DNA of 64,000 bases from positions 6,000,001 to 6,064,000 of the forward strand of contig OW051494.1 in NCBI GenBank assembly GCA_932521035.1, given 5' to 3'. The notes under the pieces are model-generated. The model was not told where the DNA came from and did no database searches. It saw nothing but the letters and a program-made list of their open reading frames with translations. This document shows, one piece after another, positions 20,626 to 32,247 of this stretch; the stretch's first letter is position 1; the number at the start of each line of letters is the position of its first letter. The translations under genes and the position numbers were made by a program. The DNA comes from Oscheius dolichura (taxonomy: Eukaryota; Nematoda; Chromadorea; Rhabditida; Rhabditidae).

Positions 20626-23600
20626 ATGGTCGAAGAACCAGCGAGTAAGAAAGCTAAATTAAATGGTTAGTCTTAATAAAAAAATGTATGCATTTGCTTA
20701 GCTTTCGACAATGGTGACGAATTAGATGGTTTGGACGAGCTTGATAAATTAGAGCCACTCCCACAAACAGATATCGTAAGCATTTTTTCCTTACTGTTTA
20801 TTTTTTCTAATAGAGCTCGGGCCCTTCCACAAGTCAGGCTGGGATTCTACCAGGAGCAGCTGCGGGCGGTAATGCTGTGCCTTTTAGTCATTCTTCAGCT
20901 CCAGCTAATTCTGGACAACCATCAGTACTGCAGGTTAGATACCTACTTTTTTATTTCCAAAGGGAATATTTAGGACCTGTTGATGCAACCTTCACAACAA
21001 ACTACTACTAATTCCCCTCGTCCTGGGTACGGCAACCTAAATCAACAAACGGCTGGAAGTTTTAACACGAGGTTTTTAAAGTTTCCACCTAGTATGTTCT
21101 CTGTCAGAAGCCCAATGACTTCGGTAACTGGGCCAGCAGGTGCTTCTATGATGTCTCCACCGAATACGACTATGCCACCCTCTGGGCGAATATCTAATGG
21201 GCCGGGTCCTTCTCCCGGAGGTCCTCCTGCGCAAGGCCCTCCCGCTGGAGCAGGCATGCAATCGCGCCCTCCACATACTATGTATCCGGGTGGTGATCCA
21301 AGCCACATGACGCCACAACAGCAACAGTACATGATGAACAGACATATTCCGGGATATCCTGGAGGATATCCTCCTGGCCCTCCAGGTGCTGCTTATCCCA
21401 TAGGAGTAGGACGTGGAGTGCCAGGAATGCGTAATCCCCAGCAAGTTATTAATGGAGTACGTCAACCACAGGTATTTGTTTTACAATTCTTTTATCTGTT
21501 TAATTTAGATAAGACCAGGAATGATGATGGATCCGGCAATGATGCAGCCAAGAATGCCGGGTTGTTTCCCAGCTCCCGGCTATACGAATCAAAGAGAGTT
21601 TATGCCCGGTAACTACATGCCAGGAAGAGGTGGACAGCAACAGTATCCAATGATACATCCCGGACAGCAACCGGGTGGACCAGGGGTAAGTCTGCCCTGG
21701 TTCTTTAATATGGATTGTTTAGATGATGGTAGATCCGGCACGTATGAACGGTCCGCACATGGGAACAATGGTGCCTGGAAGTCATCCCGGTCTACATCCA
21801 CCACAAAATGTCATATTTATATCTCATATTGCAATGCAATTATTTTTTTAGGTAGCAGTACCTAATGGAATAGCTCAAAATTCCGCAGGATCCAACGCTA
21901 ATTTTCTTGGTCAGAGACCGCCGTCAATAGGAAATCCTGGTACCCAGCAAGACCCAGAGAAGAGAAAGTTGATACAACAGCAGCTTGTGCTACTGCTCCA
22001 TGCGCATAAATGCCAACAACGAGAAAAACAGGTCAGTTGTTCACCAAAAAAAGTTCATATACAGGTTTTTTTTCAGCAAAATGAGCAAATAGGTGAAAAC
22101 GGTCCAAAAGTAGCCAACGCCTGTAATCTTCCACACTGTAATACCATGAAAGAAGTCCTTTCGCATATGACAAGTTGTAATAATGGGAGAAGTTGCCAAT
22201 GTAAGTTTTATACACTAGTTTCACTGCACAACGCACAGCGCATATTTACACGGCTCTAAAAATTAGAAGCTATAGTCTCTTGTTAAAGGTTCAGTCAAAT
22301 TACAGATGCGCACTGTGCTTCATCTAGACAAATAATTGCTCATTGGAAGAATTGTCAAAGAGAAGATTGTCCTGTTTGTAAACCATTAAAAAATATTCAG
22401 AATAATCCTACTGGTGGAAGTAAGTATTATTTATGTTATCTTATCTTTCAAATTAAGGTAATGTTTTTACATCTACGGATATGAACAATCTGTTGGGACC
22501 TCATTCTGTAGGCCCGAACTCAGTTACAAATTTTGGAGGCCCTCATTCGACAGATCCTTTGGCGGCATTCGGTTCTCCAGGACCTGCTTCAGCATCTGGG
22601 CCGAATATCCCACAACATCCAGGACAACCTTCCGGAATAACTACTCCTGGAATATCCAGTCAAGTTCCTCAGCCAACACCGACCCATACAGCGCAACCAC
22701 AATCCCATGGACAACCATCCTCCGTTCCGACAGCAGCCAGTAAACCAAATCAGCTCGGTGTAGGTAATGGGCCTCTGAGCGCTGCAGCGTTGGTAGCTGA
22801 TTTTAATCCACAACAGTAAGTTTCATATTATTACTTAATAAAATCAATATATTTTTAACGTTTTAACAATTTTAGGGATCCTTTCCGTCTTCCCAATCCT
22901 CCGAATAAACAAGTGATAGATTTGAAAAGCAGTGGTTTACCTCCTGCAATACAATTGGCAATTAATGAATTCCCTCTATCCAGTCTGCCAGATCCACAGC
23001 CAGTTACACACAGTATGTTTACAACCTAAAATCTCTAAATTATACAAATGCAGGCAAACCATGGCATGTTCATGTTACAAAAGACCTTCGTAACCACTTA
23101 GTCGGAAAGCTAGTAAAGGCTATATTCCCATCTCCTGATCCGAATGCTCTTTTGGACCAACGAATTAAGGATCTTATAACCTACGCACGAAAAGTGGAAA
23201 GAGAAATGTATGAGATGGCTAACGATCGGGTACAAATTGCATTTTTTTTTCAACAATTAGATCTTTTTAAAGGAAGAATACTATCATCTGTTAGCCGAAA
23301 AAATCTATAAGATTCAGAAAGAGTTACAAGAGAAAAAGAATACGCGGCTCGATAGCCGTAGTAGGCCTGAAAGTAGGTTTTACCAGCTGGATATATTTGC
23401 CATGTTTTAGATGTTCCTAACTACAGAGAATTAGAAGAATTGAACATGCCCTACCCTCCAAATGTTCAATTAAATCCTGATGGCACTATGCCACAAAACA
23501 ACTGGAGACAAAATGGTCCCAGTGAAGCCGAGATAAGAAAAGGTGTCCAAGATACCGCATGTCAATTGGTTAGTATGACTGATTGTGTTAAATCTCTTTA

Positions 23601-26600
23601 TTCAGATAATGGAGTGCGAAGAATTCCGTAACTCGGAACTTGCGCGGAACGCTGCTGCATCAGCTGCTACAACCGTTAAAGATGCAAGTGCAAATGATAT
23701 ACCAACCACAGCTACTGCTACACCGTCTGCAATATCCACAGGAAACACCTCAGCAGCAGCCACTCCTACTAACGGAACTCCATTGCAGCATACACCAGGA
23801 TCAGTTAGCAATGGAAAGCCGTTTATGGTCAAACAGGAGGAGGGATGTTCTTGTGGGTTTCTTTGCATGAGAAATTATATTTTTTTTCAGCAGTACCGAG
23901 CACTTCCAGCGGGCCGCAGTCTATAAACGTTTCAGTTAAGCAAGAGTCTTCGACACCAAGAAAAGACATTGTAAAACGTGAGCCAACTCCTCCTCCTGGT
24001 GCAGATGAAAACTTCGATGCGAACGAGCTACGTAATTACTTGAGACCTGTGTGGGAAAGATTACACCAAAGTGAGGACGCCATGCCTTTCCGAATTCCTG
24101 TGGATCCCCAAATGTTAAATATACCGGATTACTTCGATATCATCAAATTTCCTATGGATCTTGGCACTATTGGACACAAATTGGATACCGGAGCCTATAG
24201 ACATCCTTGGGAGTTCTGTGATGATATGTGGCTCATGTTTGATAACGCCTGGCTGTATAATAAGAAAAACAGCAAAGTATACAAGTACAGTACGAAGCTC
24301 TCGGAGATGTTTGTCCAAGAAATGGATCCTGTTATGAAGCAGATGGGATATTGCTGCTCGAAGAAACTTTCGTTTACACCATTAGCCTTGTTCTGTTATG
24401 GAGCTAACATGTGCACGATAGCTCGGGACCAACCGTACATGCTCTTTGAACACAATGCTACAAACTATGGAGTTACCGTCAATGAGAAATATACGTATTG
24501 CTTGAAATGCTTCGAAAATATACCACCAGAAGGAATTAATCTCTCAGATTCCAATACCGAGGCTAACTATGTCTCAAAAGATAAATTCAAGCAAATGAAG
24601 AATAATACCATTGAATATGAACCATTCGAAACATGTAAATATTGCCATAGAAAATGGCACAGAATTTGCGCCCTGTACGATAAAAAGGTATTTTTTATTT
24701 TTATCCTGACATCAAAAAATTTAGGTTTTCCCCGATGGTTTTATATGTGATACGTGCAGAAAAGAGAAGAAATATTCCAAGCCAGACAATAAATATACAG
24801 CTAAGAAGCTACCGCATAATCGACTATCCCAATTTTTGGAAGACAGGGTTTGTTTTTTTTATTCTGAGTAAAGTAATTTTTTGCAGGTAAATGGATTTTT
24901 GCGAAGTCATGTTGCTGGAAAATCAGATAATTACGAAGTGATTATAAGAACCTTATGTGTTCAAGACAAAGAAGTTGAAGTAAAACCACTTATGAAACAA
25001 CGGTGAGAAAAGCATGTGTTTAAAACTATTATGTTAGATATACAAACGCTGGATTTCCGGAAAAATTTCCATATCGAACCAAAGCTGTCTTTTGTTTTGA
25101 AGTCATTGATGGAGTTGAGGTGTGTTTTTTTGGCCTTCATGTGCAAGAATATGGAAGTAACTCGCCTGTACCAAATACACGGTAGTCCAATTTAAATAAA
25201 AATCATACTGTCCTTTAGGCGCGTGTACATTGCATATTTGGATTCAGTACATTTCTTCCAACCTAGAGAATTAAGAACGGACGTGTACCATGAGATTCTT
25301 CTTGGATATTTAGAGTAAGCTTGATATTGATTAATTTTCCTTCTGGATATTTTCACACTAAACATTATTTATCCAATTTTTCAGCTATGCAAAGAAGCAA
25401 GGGTATACAATGGCTCACATTTGGGCGTGCCCGCCATCCGAAGGAGACGATTACATATTCCATTGTCATCCTCCAGAACAAAAAATACCGAAACCTAAAC
25501 GCCTGCAGGACTGGTACAAGAAAATGTTGGAAAAGGGTGTAGCTGAGAAGACTGTTGTTGAATTCAAAGATATATATAAACAAGCTCGAGATGATGGATT
25601 GACAACTCCCATGGCGCTTCCTTATTTTGAAGGCGATTTTTGGCCGAATGTAATAGAAGATATTATCAAGTAACCTTACAAAAAAAGCATCGCGTTTTAT
25701 AAAAATATATTTTAGAGAAACAAATAATGAAGAAGCACAGCGAGCTAAATTACAAAAAGAAGAAGATGATGATGTTGAAGAAGATTTGTTTAGTGCCGGT
25801 GATAACGGAAAGAAAAAGAGCTCGAAAAATAAGAAGAACAATTTGAAAAAGAATTCCAAGATGAACAAAAAGAAACTCGCTAGTAGCACTGGAAACGAGG
25901 TAGCAGATAAACTGTTTAGTCAGTTTGAAAAGCATAAAGAGGTTTGTTTTCAATTTCTTTCGGAGAAATATTTTGACGTTTTCAGGTTTTTTTCACAATA
26001 CGGCTTGTTCCACTGCAGCATGAAAAAATGGTATTGGAGAATCCGACCCTTGATGCCGACGCTCTCATGGCTAGTGAAATGATGGACGGCCGGGACACCT
26101 TTCTTAGTCGTGCACGTGATGATCACTGGGAATTTAGTTCACTTCGAAGAGCCAAGTATTTTTTTAACAAATGGGAACTGTATAATTTTTAAGATATTCT
26201 ACACTCTGTCTTTGTTATGCACTTCACGAAAACGACACCTCAAAGGAGACTGCATATTGTAACAAATGCCAGAATATAGCTAAATATCATTGCAACTCCT
26301 GCGAAGACTTTGATCTCTGTGAAAAATGCAATCAAACTACAAAACATGAGCATGTATTGGAACAAATAAAATCGCTGATCCAATCAGAAGGCGAATCTGG
26401 AGGTGGTAACCGATACGAAAGCATTCAGGTTTTATTTTTGTGATATTGTTGGTATATAAGTGCTTTCAGCGTTGCATACAATCTTTGGTTCACGCTTGCC
26501 AGTGCCGTGACGCTAACTGCCGACGTATGTCCTGCCACAAAATGAAACGCGTTGTTCAACATACAAAGATGTGCAAGAAGAGAGTGAATGCAAGCTGCCC

Positions 26601-27931
26601 TGTTTGCAAACAACTCATTGCGCTCTGTTGTTACCATGCGAAACATTGCAACAAGGACTCATGCTCTGTACCATTCTGCATGAATATTCGACAAAAATTG
26701 GCAGAACAAAAACGATTGTCTGCTCGTCGTGCAGATATGATGATGCGTCGCCGTATGGAAGGACTTCATGCTGGCGTCAGCGGAGGAGGCAAGTCTGCGG
26801 CATTCTGATTTTATGATTCTTTTTAGCCGCTCCGACCTCATCTTCTTCATCGACCACGAATAATGCTTCAACACCGCCGTCATCTTCAAGCTCAAATACT
26901 GGCATGGGATCAAAAGGAGGAGGTGTTGGTACCACTACGACCATGGCGGGATCTAACCCTTTACCTTCTTCAACTACGGCATCCCTCTCTTCAATTGGAA
27001 GTCAACCACAACGACCAGGCGGTAGTTTTATGGGTTCTATGGTACAAACGCCAAATATACCACCTCACTTAACGAATCCACCCGGTTCTATGCCGAATCG
27101 TTTTCCTTCTTCTATGCAAGCACCTCTGTCGGGGTTAACAAGACCAGATATGAGCGGTAAGGGTTTTTAATAAAAGAAATCGTGTTTTAGGAATGATAGC
27201 TGGTGGTCGTCCAAACATGGTACAAAACTCAGTTCAGCGTCCAGGAGTTGGGCAACCGCCCGCCATGAATCCTCCGCCATATCGGTTAGTTAGCTGCACA
27301 TTCGCATATTTAAACGACTTGAACCATTATTTATAATATGTTTCAGACCGCCTAGTGGAACAGGACAAGCATCTATGCCACCCGGATATCCCCAACAAGG
27401 TGGTATAAATCATTCATTACAGATGCCAGGAATACAAGGTATGCTATTTAAAAGCTGGTTTTTAACAGTCCTTATAGGAGCCGCTATGAGAACACCTCAG
27501 CAAATGCAAAGCGATCAGCGCATGATGGAACAAATGACACAGTTGGAAAACCGTTTGAGGCAAACAAGAACTATCGAGGAGCAGACCCAACTTTTTGAAG
27601 AGCTCAAGAGGACACCTCATTTGTTTAGTGCATTTTTAAAAATGTCACGCAATCGAGAAGGGCAACAAATGTTTCCCCATGCTACTGCTCAGCTTCAACG
27701 CGAATCTCCATATGGCCAGCCAACTATGGCTCATCCCGGCGTAAACGCTTGGCAGCAACAATATCAGCATAGACCTGGTCAGCCTGGGTCAGCGCAGTTT
27801 TCAGGAATGCCTGTAAGCATCAATTTCTTTTTTAATTTCATACAATATTGTAGGGACGATCTCCATCGGTTGGTGGCCCCACATCACAAATGATGCCTCC
27901 TCAAGGTCAAGATCAATCCGGCTACCGGTGA
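20626..27931 (+). CDS. cbp-1: CBP/p300 histone acetyltransferase and coactivator
   Basis: Acetylates histones H3/H4 and bridges transcription factors to RNA polymerase II. About 2,000 aa over more than twenty exons. Start [13 protein letters not shown] at 20626, stop 27929-27931. Domains in order by position: TAZ1 (about 21.95-22.42 kb, [19 protein letters not shown]), KIX (23.05-23.37 kb, [20 protein letters not shown]), bromodomain (24.0-24.33 kb), the RING/PHD region (24.34-24.80 kb, [18 protein letters not shown]), the HAT core (24.84-26.15 kb, [20 protein letters not shown] and [20 protein letters not shown]), ZZ finger (26.2-26.4 kb) and TAZ2 (26.47-26.72 kb). Linkers are Pro/Gly/Met/Gln-rich. 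The HAT substrate-binding and acetyl-CoA segments look intact. A Gln/Met-rich C-terminus follows TAZ2. Confidence 0.97.
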
Positions 27932-28625
27932 TATTTACATCCTTGTCATCCGGGTCAATCTGTGATAGGCATGGGCGCTGGCCGTCCTTTGCCGCTGCTC
28001 GTCGTTCCAGAATAGGTTGTTAGTTGTTCATCTAGAGCTGCCATGTCCCTTTTGTTGTTATCCCTCATTATAGCGACTATATCGCTTGTCCTATATTTTG
28101 TGATGCGTGTTTTTCTGCCCGGCGTCCACTTGTCTGTATTATATGTGTTTATTACGAGTATATAGCCTTTTCAATGTCCGTCAATCGACTGCCCTTTACC
28201 CCGCTCACCTGGCAGTTTGGTCACTTACATCTTTTTTTTATATTCTAATAATTTCCTTTTGCATTTACTCTACTACAGTCACTGATGTTGTTGTTCACTT
28301 TTTGGGTTAACTTGCTCACAAAATGTTGTTACCGCTCTTCCCTTCTTTTACTCCTCAGGCCGTCATTGGCTGATGTCTCCGCCCAGACCAGCCTTTGCAG
28401 CTTCCTACCCCCGTGTTGATCTATTCTCAGATATCCTTCTATCATAATTTATTTTGAATATTTGCGAAATCTTCGAGTTCTATTGAGCATGTATAAAATA
28501 AGAAAAGTTTATATGTCGTGTTTAACCTTCAAAATAAAATTTTATTACTTTACAAAAACAGATTAAAACTAATGTAAAAAATATATTATGAAAAGTTGAA
28601 ATGATCGAGTTCTCGACCTTGCGCC
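27932..28625. other. 3' flank between convergent cbp-1 and TMEM33
   Basis: No coding evidence. The stretch is T-rich and holds the presumed cbp-1 3' UTR. The minus strand carries an AATAAA (plus-strand TTTATT near 28540) suited to the TMEM33 transcript. Confidence 0.45.
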
Positions 28626-29662
28626 TCACAAAGTCGGAGCAAGAGACGAAATGAAGGCTACGCTCCGATGAATAAGCATTTTGATCGGTCCAGGGCAGCG
28701 GTCGGAAGTGGCGACTTGATCCAGGGAGAATCTCATCTGCTGCATGGCTTGCCTTTACCAATGTTAGTTGTATCAAAAATACAGTTACCTTGTGTATGGA
28801 TTTCTTCGTGAAGCGTATCTGAGTGTGATAAATCGGTAGTAGACGAAAGGCATGAACAAAGACGCTTTTCCGCTGAAAATAATAACTAACTTTACAATTT
28901 AAAAAACCTACACAAATATCATTGAGATCAGAATAGGAACTAAGAAAATTTCGGCACAAGCTATTATTCCTAAACAAGTGGGTGTATGCATCCTAACCAC
29001 TTCATTGAGTTTTTGGCATACTGGATGGTTATTACCAGTAGACAACATCAGTTTTGTCTGAATGAAATTGAAACTCATTTGAAAACAGCTCACCAAAAAT
29101 GCTGCAAATTGAAGAGCGGCAAAGAGAGATATGGGAAGCAGAGCCATTGTGACAGGATAAGATGTGAGGAAAAGTATTGAATAAAGAAGATAATGACAAC
29201 TATCCTGTAAAAAATAACGTTTTATAATGTACTTCCATGGATAAACCTCCAGCATTAGGCGTGCAAGAAATTCCCGACTAAAGGAAACAGTGCCCACACG
29301 TTGTTGCATTCTCAGTGCATTGGTAGCAGCAGCTGTTTAAAAGTTAAGATGAAGGATAAATGAAAACGACATACCGGCCGCGAATGCTTTGTAATACGCA
29401 GACTCTGGAGCAACTGGAGAAAGCATGGGAAGTACATACGAAACCGCAAAAAAGAGTGTAATTAGACGAGTTACGTTCATACAACATTCCATCAGGTTTG
29501 TAGAGACGAATTGCTATAACGAGTTTGATTTTCTGAGAAAATATAGCGTACCGAAACAGTTATTGTACCGGAAGAGGGTGCATTGTCTCCTTGGGTCGCG
29601 CCTCGATTCGTAGAACCAGAGCTGTTGTAGGGCTCAGATGTTTCTTCGGTGATTTCTACCAT
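28626..29662 (-). CDS. TMEM33 / Pom33 family ER and nuclear-pore membrane protein
   Basis: Multi-pass membrane protein of the ER and nuclear envelope (TMEM33, yeast Pom33, fly Kr-h2). Start at 29662 (MVEITEETSEPYN); about seven exons with short introns give about 265 aa, slightly over the human 247. Diagnostic segments are LQ/E-DSCHYLLYSILFLTSYPVTM in the second hydrophobic hairpin, FVYYRFITLRYASRRNPYT, and the C-terminal HRSVAFISSLAPTL ending at stop 28626-28628. At least three hydrophobic stretches are visible. Polarity and spacing match human TMEM33 as I recall it. It is convergent with cbp-1. Confidence 0.9.
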
Positions 29663-29819
29663 GTTTTGAAGTGGCTGTAAATATATATTTACGCTAAATA
29701 TACTGATGGCCAGTGAAACAATAACGAAACACAGCTCGCCGCGGCTGAAGAGAGGTCAACGCAACAGTGATCGCACCGGGACCCGCGCAATTTTTGCTCT
29801 ACGGGAAGAACAACTTTGT

Positions 29820-30250
29820 AACATCAAACATTCGAAAACCACACATTTTCAGCTTTTTCTGTAAATTACATTCGATTCAGCATGTTCGAAAGAATTGGTA
29901 GCAATTTTTTTGGTTCCTACAAATGTAGCGCAGCAAAGTTTTAGTTTTTTTGTGTTTTTCACTATCAAAATGGGAACAGATTTGGTGCCAAAATTGCTGT
30001 AGAATCTCCATTTATTTCTGCATCGAATCAGCCGAAGAACTCCGAAAACGTATGTCTGGATAAGAAGTGTTTGATGCTACAAAGTTGAATATCGTAATCT
30101 TCAATACAAAAAGCGCATTTTGTCCACTGTTTACGACCGTTTTCATCCAACGTCGATTTTTTGAAAAATCGGTCAAAATCTTTGACAATTTCTTTCTCAA
30201 AACTGTGACATCCGATTTTTTTCATTTTTACTGCAAGCAATTAGTCTTGT
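29820..30250 (+). mobile_element. Foldback (MITE-like) repeat, copy B
   Basis: A diverged copy of the element at 17.69-18.24 kb, in opposite orientation. Shared anchors include CGATTCAGCA, TTGGTGCCAAAATT and the run TTTTGTCCACTGTTTACG (copy A complement: ATTGTCCGCTGTTTACG). Internal inverted symmetry is weaker than in copy A. Non-coding; ends are approximate. Confidence 0.6.
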
Positions 30251-30705
30251 TATGGGGAGCATTTTAAGTTATAAACGGAAGAATATCATGGGAAAAACTT
30301 ATTTTTGGGTTATTTCGGAACAAAAATTCACTGATATTCCATTACGCTTCAAATCTGCGTTATTTTATGTTTTCTCTTTTGTTTTATAGTAATGTGGGGT
30401 CGATAAGACCGAATAAAACATCAAAAACATGGGAAAATGTCTAGAAACGTATATATGAAAAACTGGCATGTGGTCGCCGCGGGACCATTTTAGTCATTTT
30501 AGACCTTTGAGGTGTTGGCCTCGGCGAGCTGTGGAAAGGAATGACCCCCATTGCCCGTGGCAACGAAGCCGGGGAAAATCGTTAGGCTGGGCTCGACCTC
30601 TCGGAGAGGTTACGCAAAGGGTATTTCTGAGGGAACGATTATTCGGGTTTAGAAACAATTAATTGTTTGTCCCAGTTATCGGGTATCAAAGTACAAATCT
30701 TGCAG

Positions 30706-32132
30706 ATGAATGTGCCAGTAGTAGTTCATGATAGGCGGAAACACGTTAAACTGCAGCTGAATCTGTTAATTACCGAAAGAGATACTGCAAGTCCTTTTCT
30801 TTTCTTTTAGAAACGCATTTTTAGATAAAAACAATCTTGCAGCAAATATCCCTGAAGACAGGTATACCCCATGATCAACTATCGTCAGTACTCTGCGGAC
30901 GGATTCTTGAAGACTCCACAGAGATCAAAGACTTACTACTGGGCCCAACAACGTAATATTCCCCGTCAACGTTCCAAATATTTTTGCCATTTTAGATCGT
31001 TGGTGGTTTTAGCCGAATCTACAGCTAGACCCCAAACTTCGTCTAGTCTAAGCGATCGTCCCCAAATAGGTTCCTTTTATCTGTGGTGTAAGAAATGCGG
31101 TGATCTAACCCGTGGAAAACTTCGCGTATATTGTAGCACATGCTCAAGTTCTGCAATTATAGTGCAAAGCGAGCCTACTGGGTGGAGCGATTTAGTAAGG
31201 TGGGCCTTCTACCTCCGTCGTTATACCGATTTGTTCAAGTAAAAGGATCTCCATTCAATGCGATGACTGTCAAAGTGCGGGGGCATCAGCCCAATTTCGC
31301 TTCAAATGTATCTCCTGCAATGAGGTTTATAGAAACTGCAAAGTAAAAAAACGTATTCAGATAGCGGCGCCGTTGCGACAAGTCAGGGGGAACTGGGAGA
31401 ACTCATCCTGCCTCATTTGTGCAGAAGAAAATCATAAGTTTTTATTCGACTTTGGCTGCAACCATCCGATCTGCCGGGGGTGTTTCACGCGATATGTTGA
31501 AACGTCACTAAAGGAAGGAAAGTTTTCATTCCGTACACCCTTCGGCTATACAATTGGATGTGCGTATAGCGGATGTGACTGTTTGTTACCCCACACCCTA
31601 TATACTGATTACAATTTTAGATGTAGTTAAAGATGCCCATCATTTTCACGTTGTTGGTGAAGAAAAGTATAAAATGTACCAAGAGCTAGCGACAGAAAAA
31701 CTTTTAGGCTTACATGAACAAGGTAAGTGCCTTGTTATTTTATAGCAACATGTGCCCACCTGCTTATTTCCGGTGTTCGATGCCCTTACCCGGACTGCAC
31801 TTCTTCCTTCTTCTGGGAAAATGACAACGATGACGAGCAAGTGTACTGTCCGAATTGTTTCCGGCAGTTTTGCCGTAATTGCAATTCTCGGGAATGCACT
31901 TGCGATAATCCCGATGAACTTTCACAAGTTACAATAGCTGCTTCTTCAAAGTATGTCTTCCTATCAAAATAAACAACGCTCAATGCTTAGGAAATGTCCT
32001 GGATGTAATGCTGCTACGAGTCGCACAGGTGGATGCGCCCACATGAAATGTACATCTTGTGGGTTCCATTGGTGCTATCGTTGTGTGCTTCCGTGGTCAG
32101 ATGAGTGCCAATGGGACCATTGGTTCGGATAG
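30706..32132 (+). CDS. pdr-1: Parkin (RBR E3 ubiquitin ligase)
   Basis: E3 ligase acting with PINK1 in mitophagy. Start MNVPVVVHDRRKH directly after TTGCAG (trans-splice-like). The ubiquitin-like domain includes ISLKTGIPHDQLSSVLCGRI; the serine aligned with human Ser65 is kept (TTSLVVL). RING0 has FYLWCKKCGD and GKLRVYCSTC; RING1 has CLICAEENHKF and HPICRGCF; the in-between-RING domain has CPNCFRQFCRNCNSREC. RING2 has CPGCNAATSRTGGCAHMKC with the catalytic cysteine and following histidine; it ends QWDHWFG. About 385 aa, close to C. elegans PDR-1. Two oddities: intron 1 appears to be GC-AG (ACT/GCAAGT donor), and the intron before GVRCPYPDC is either 23 nt to TATAG or about 50 nt to a non-AG end. 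Confidence 0.93.
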
Positions 32133-32247
32133 GAAATTACTGACTGGGATTGGAATAAATAAAGTCTAGACCACCTTATATCAAATCAACAATTTTTTTT
32201 CAACAAAACAAATAACAAGCAATGAACAACTTCCCTTAGCAATTCGG

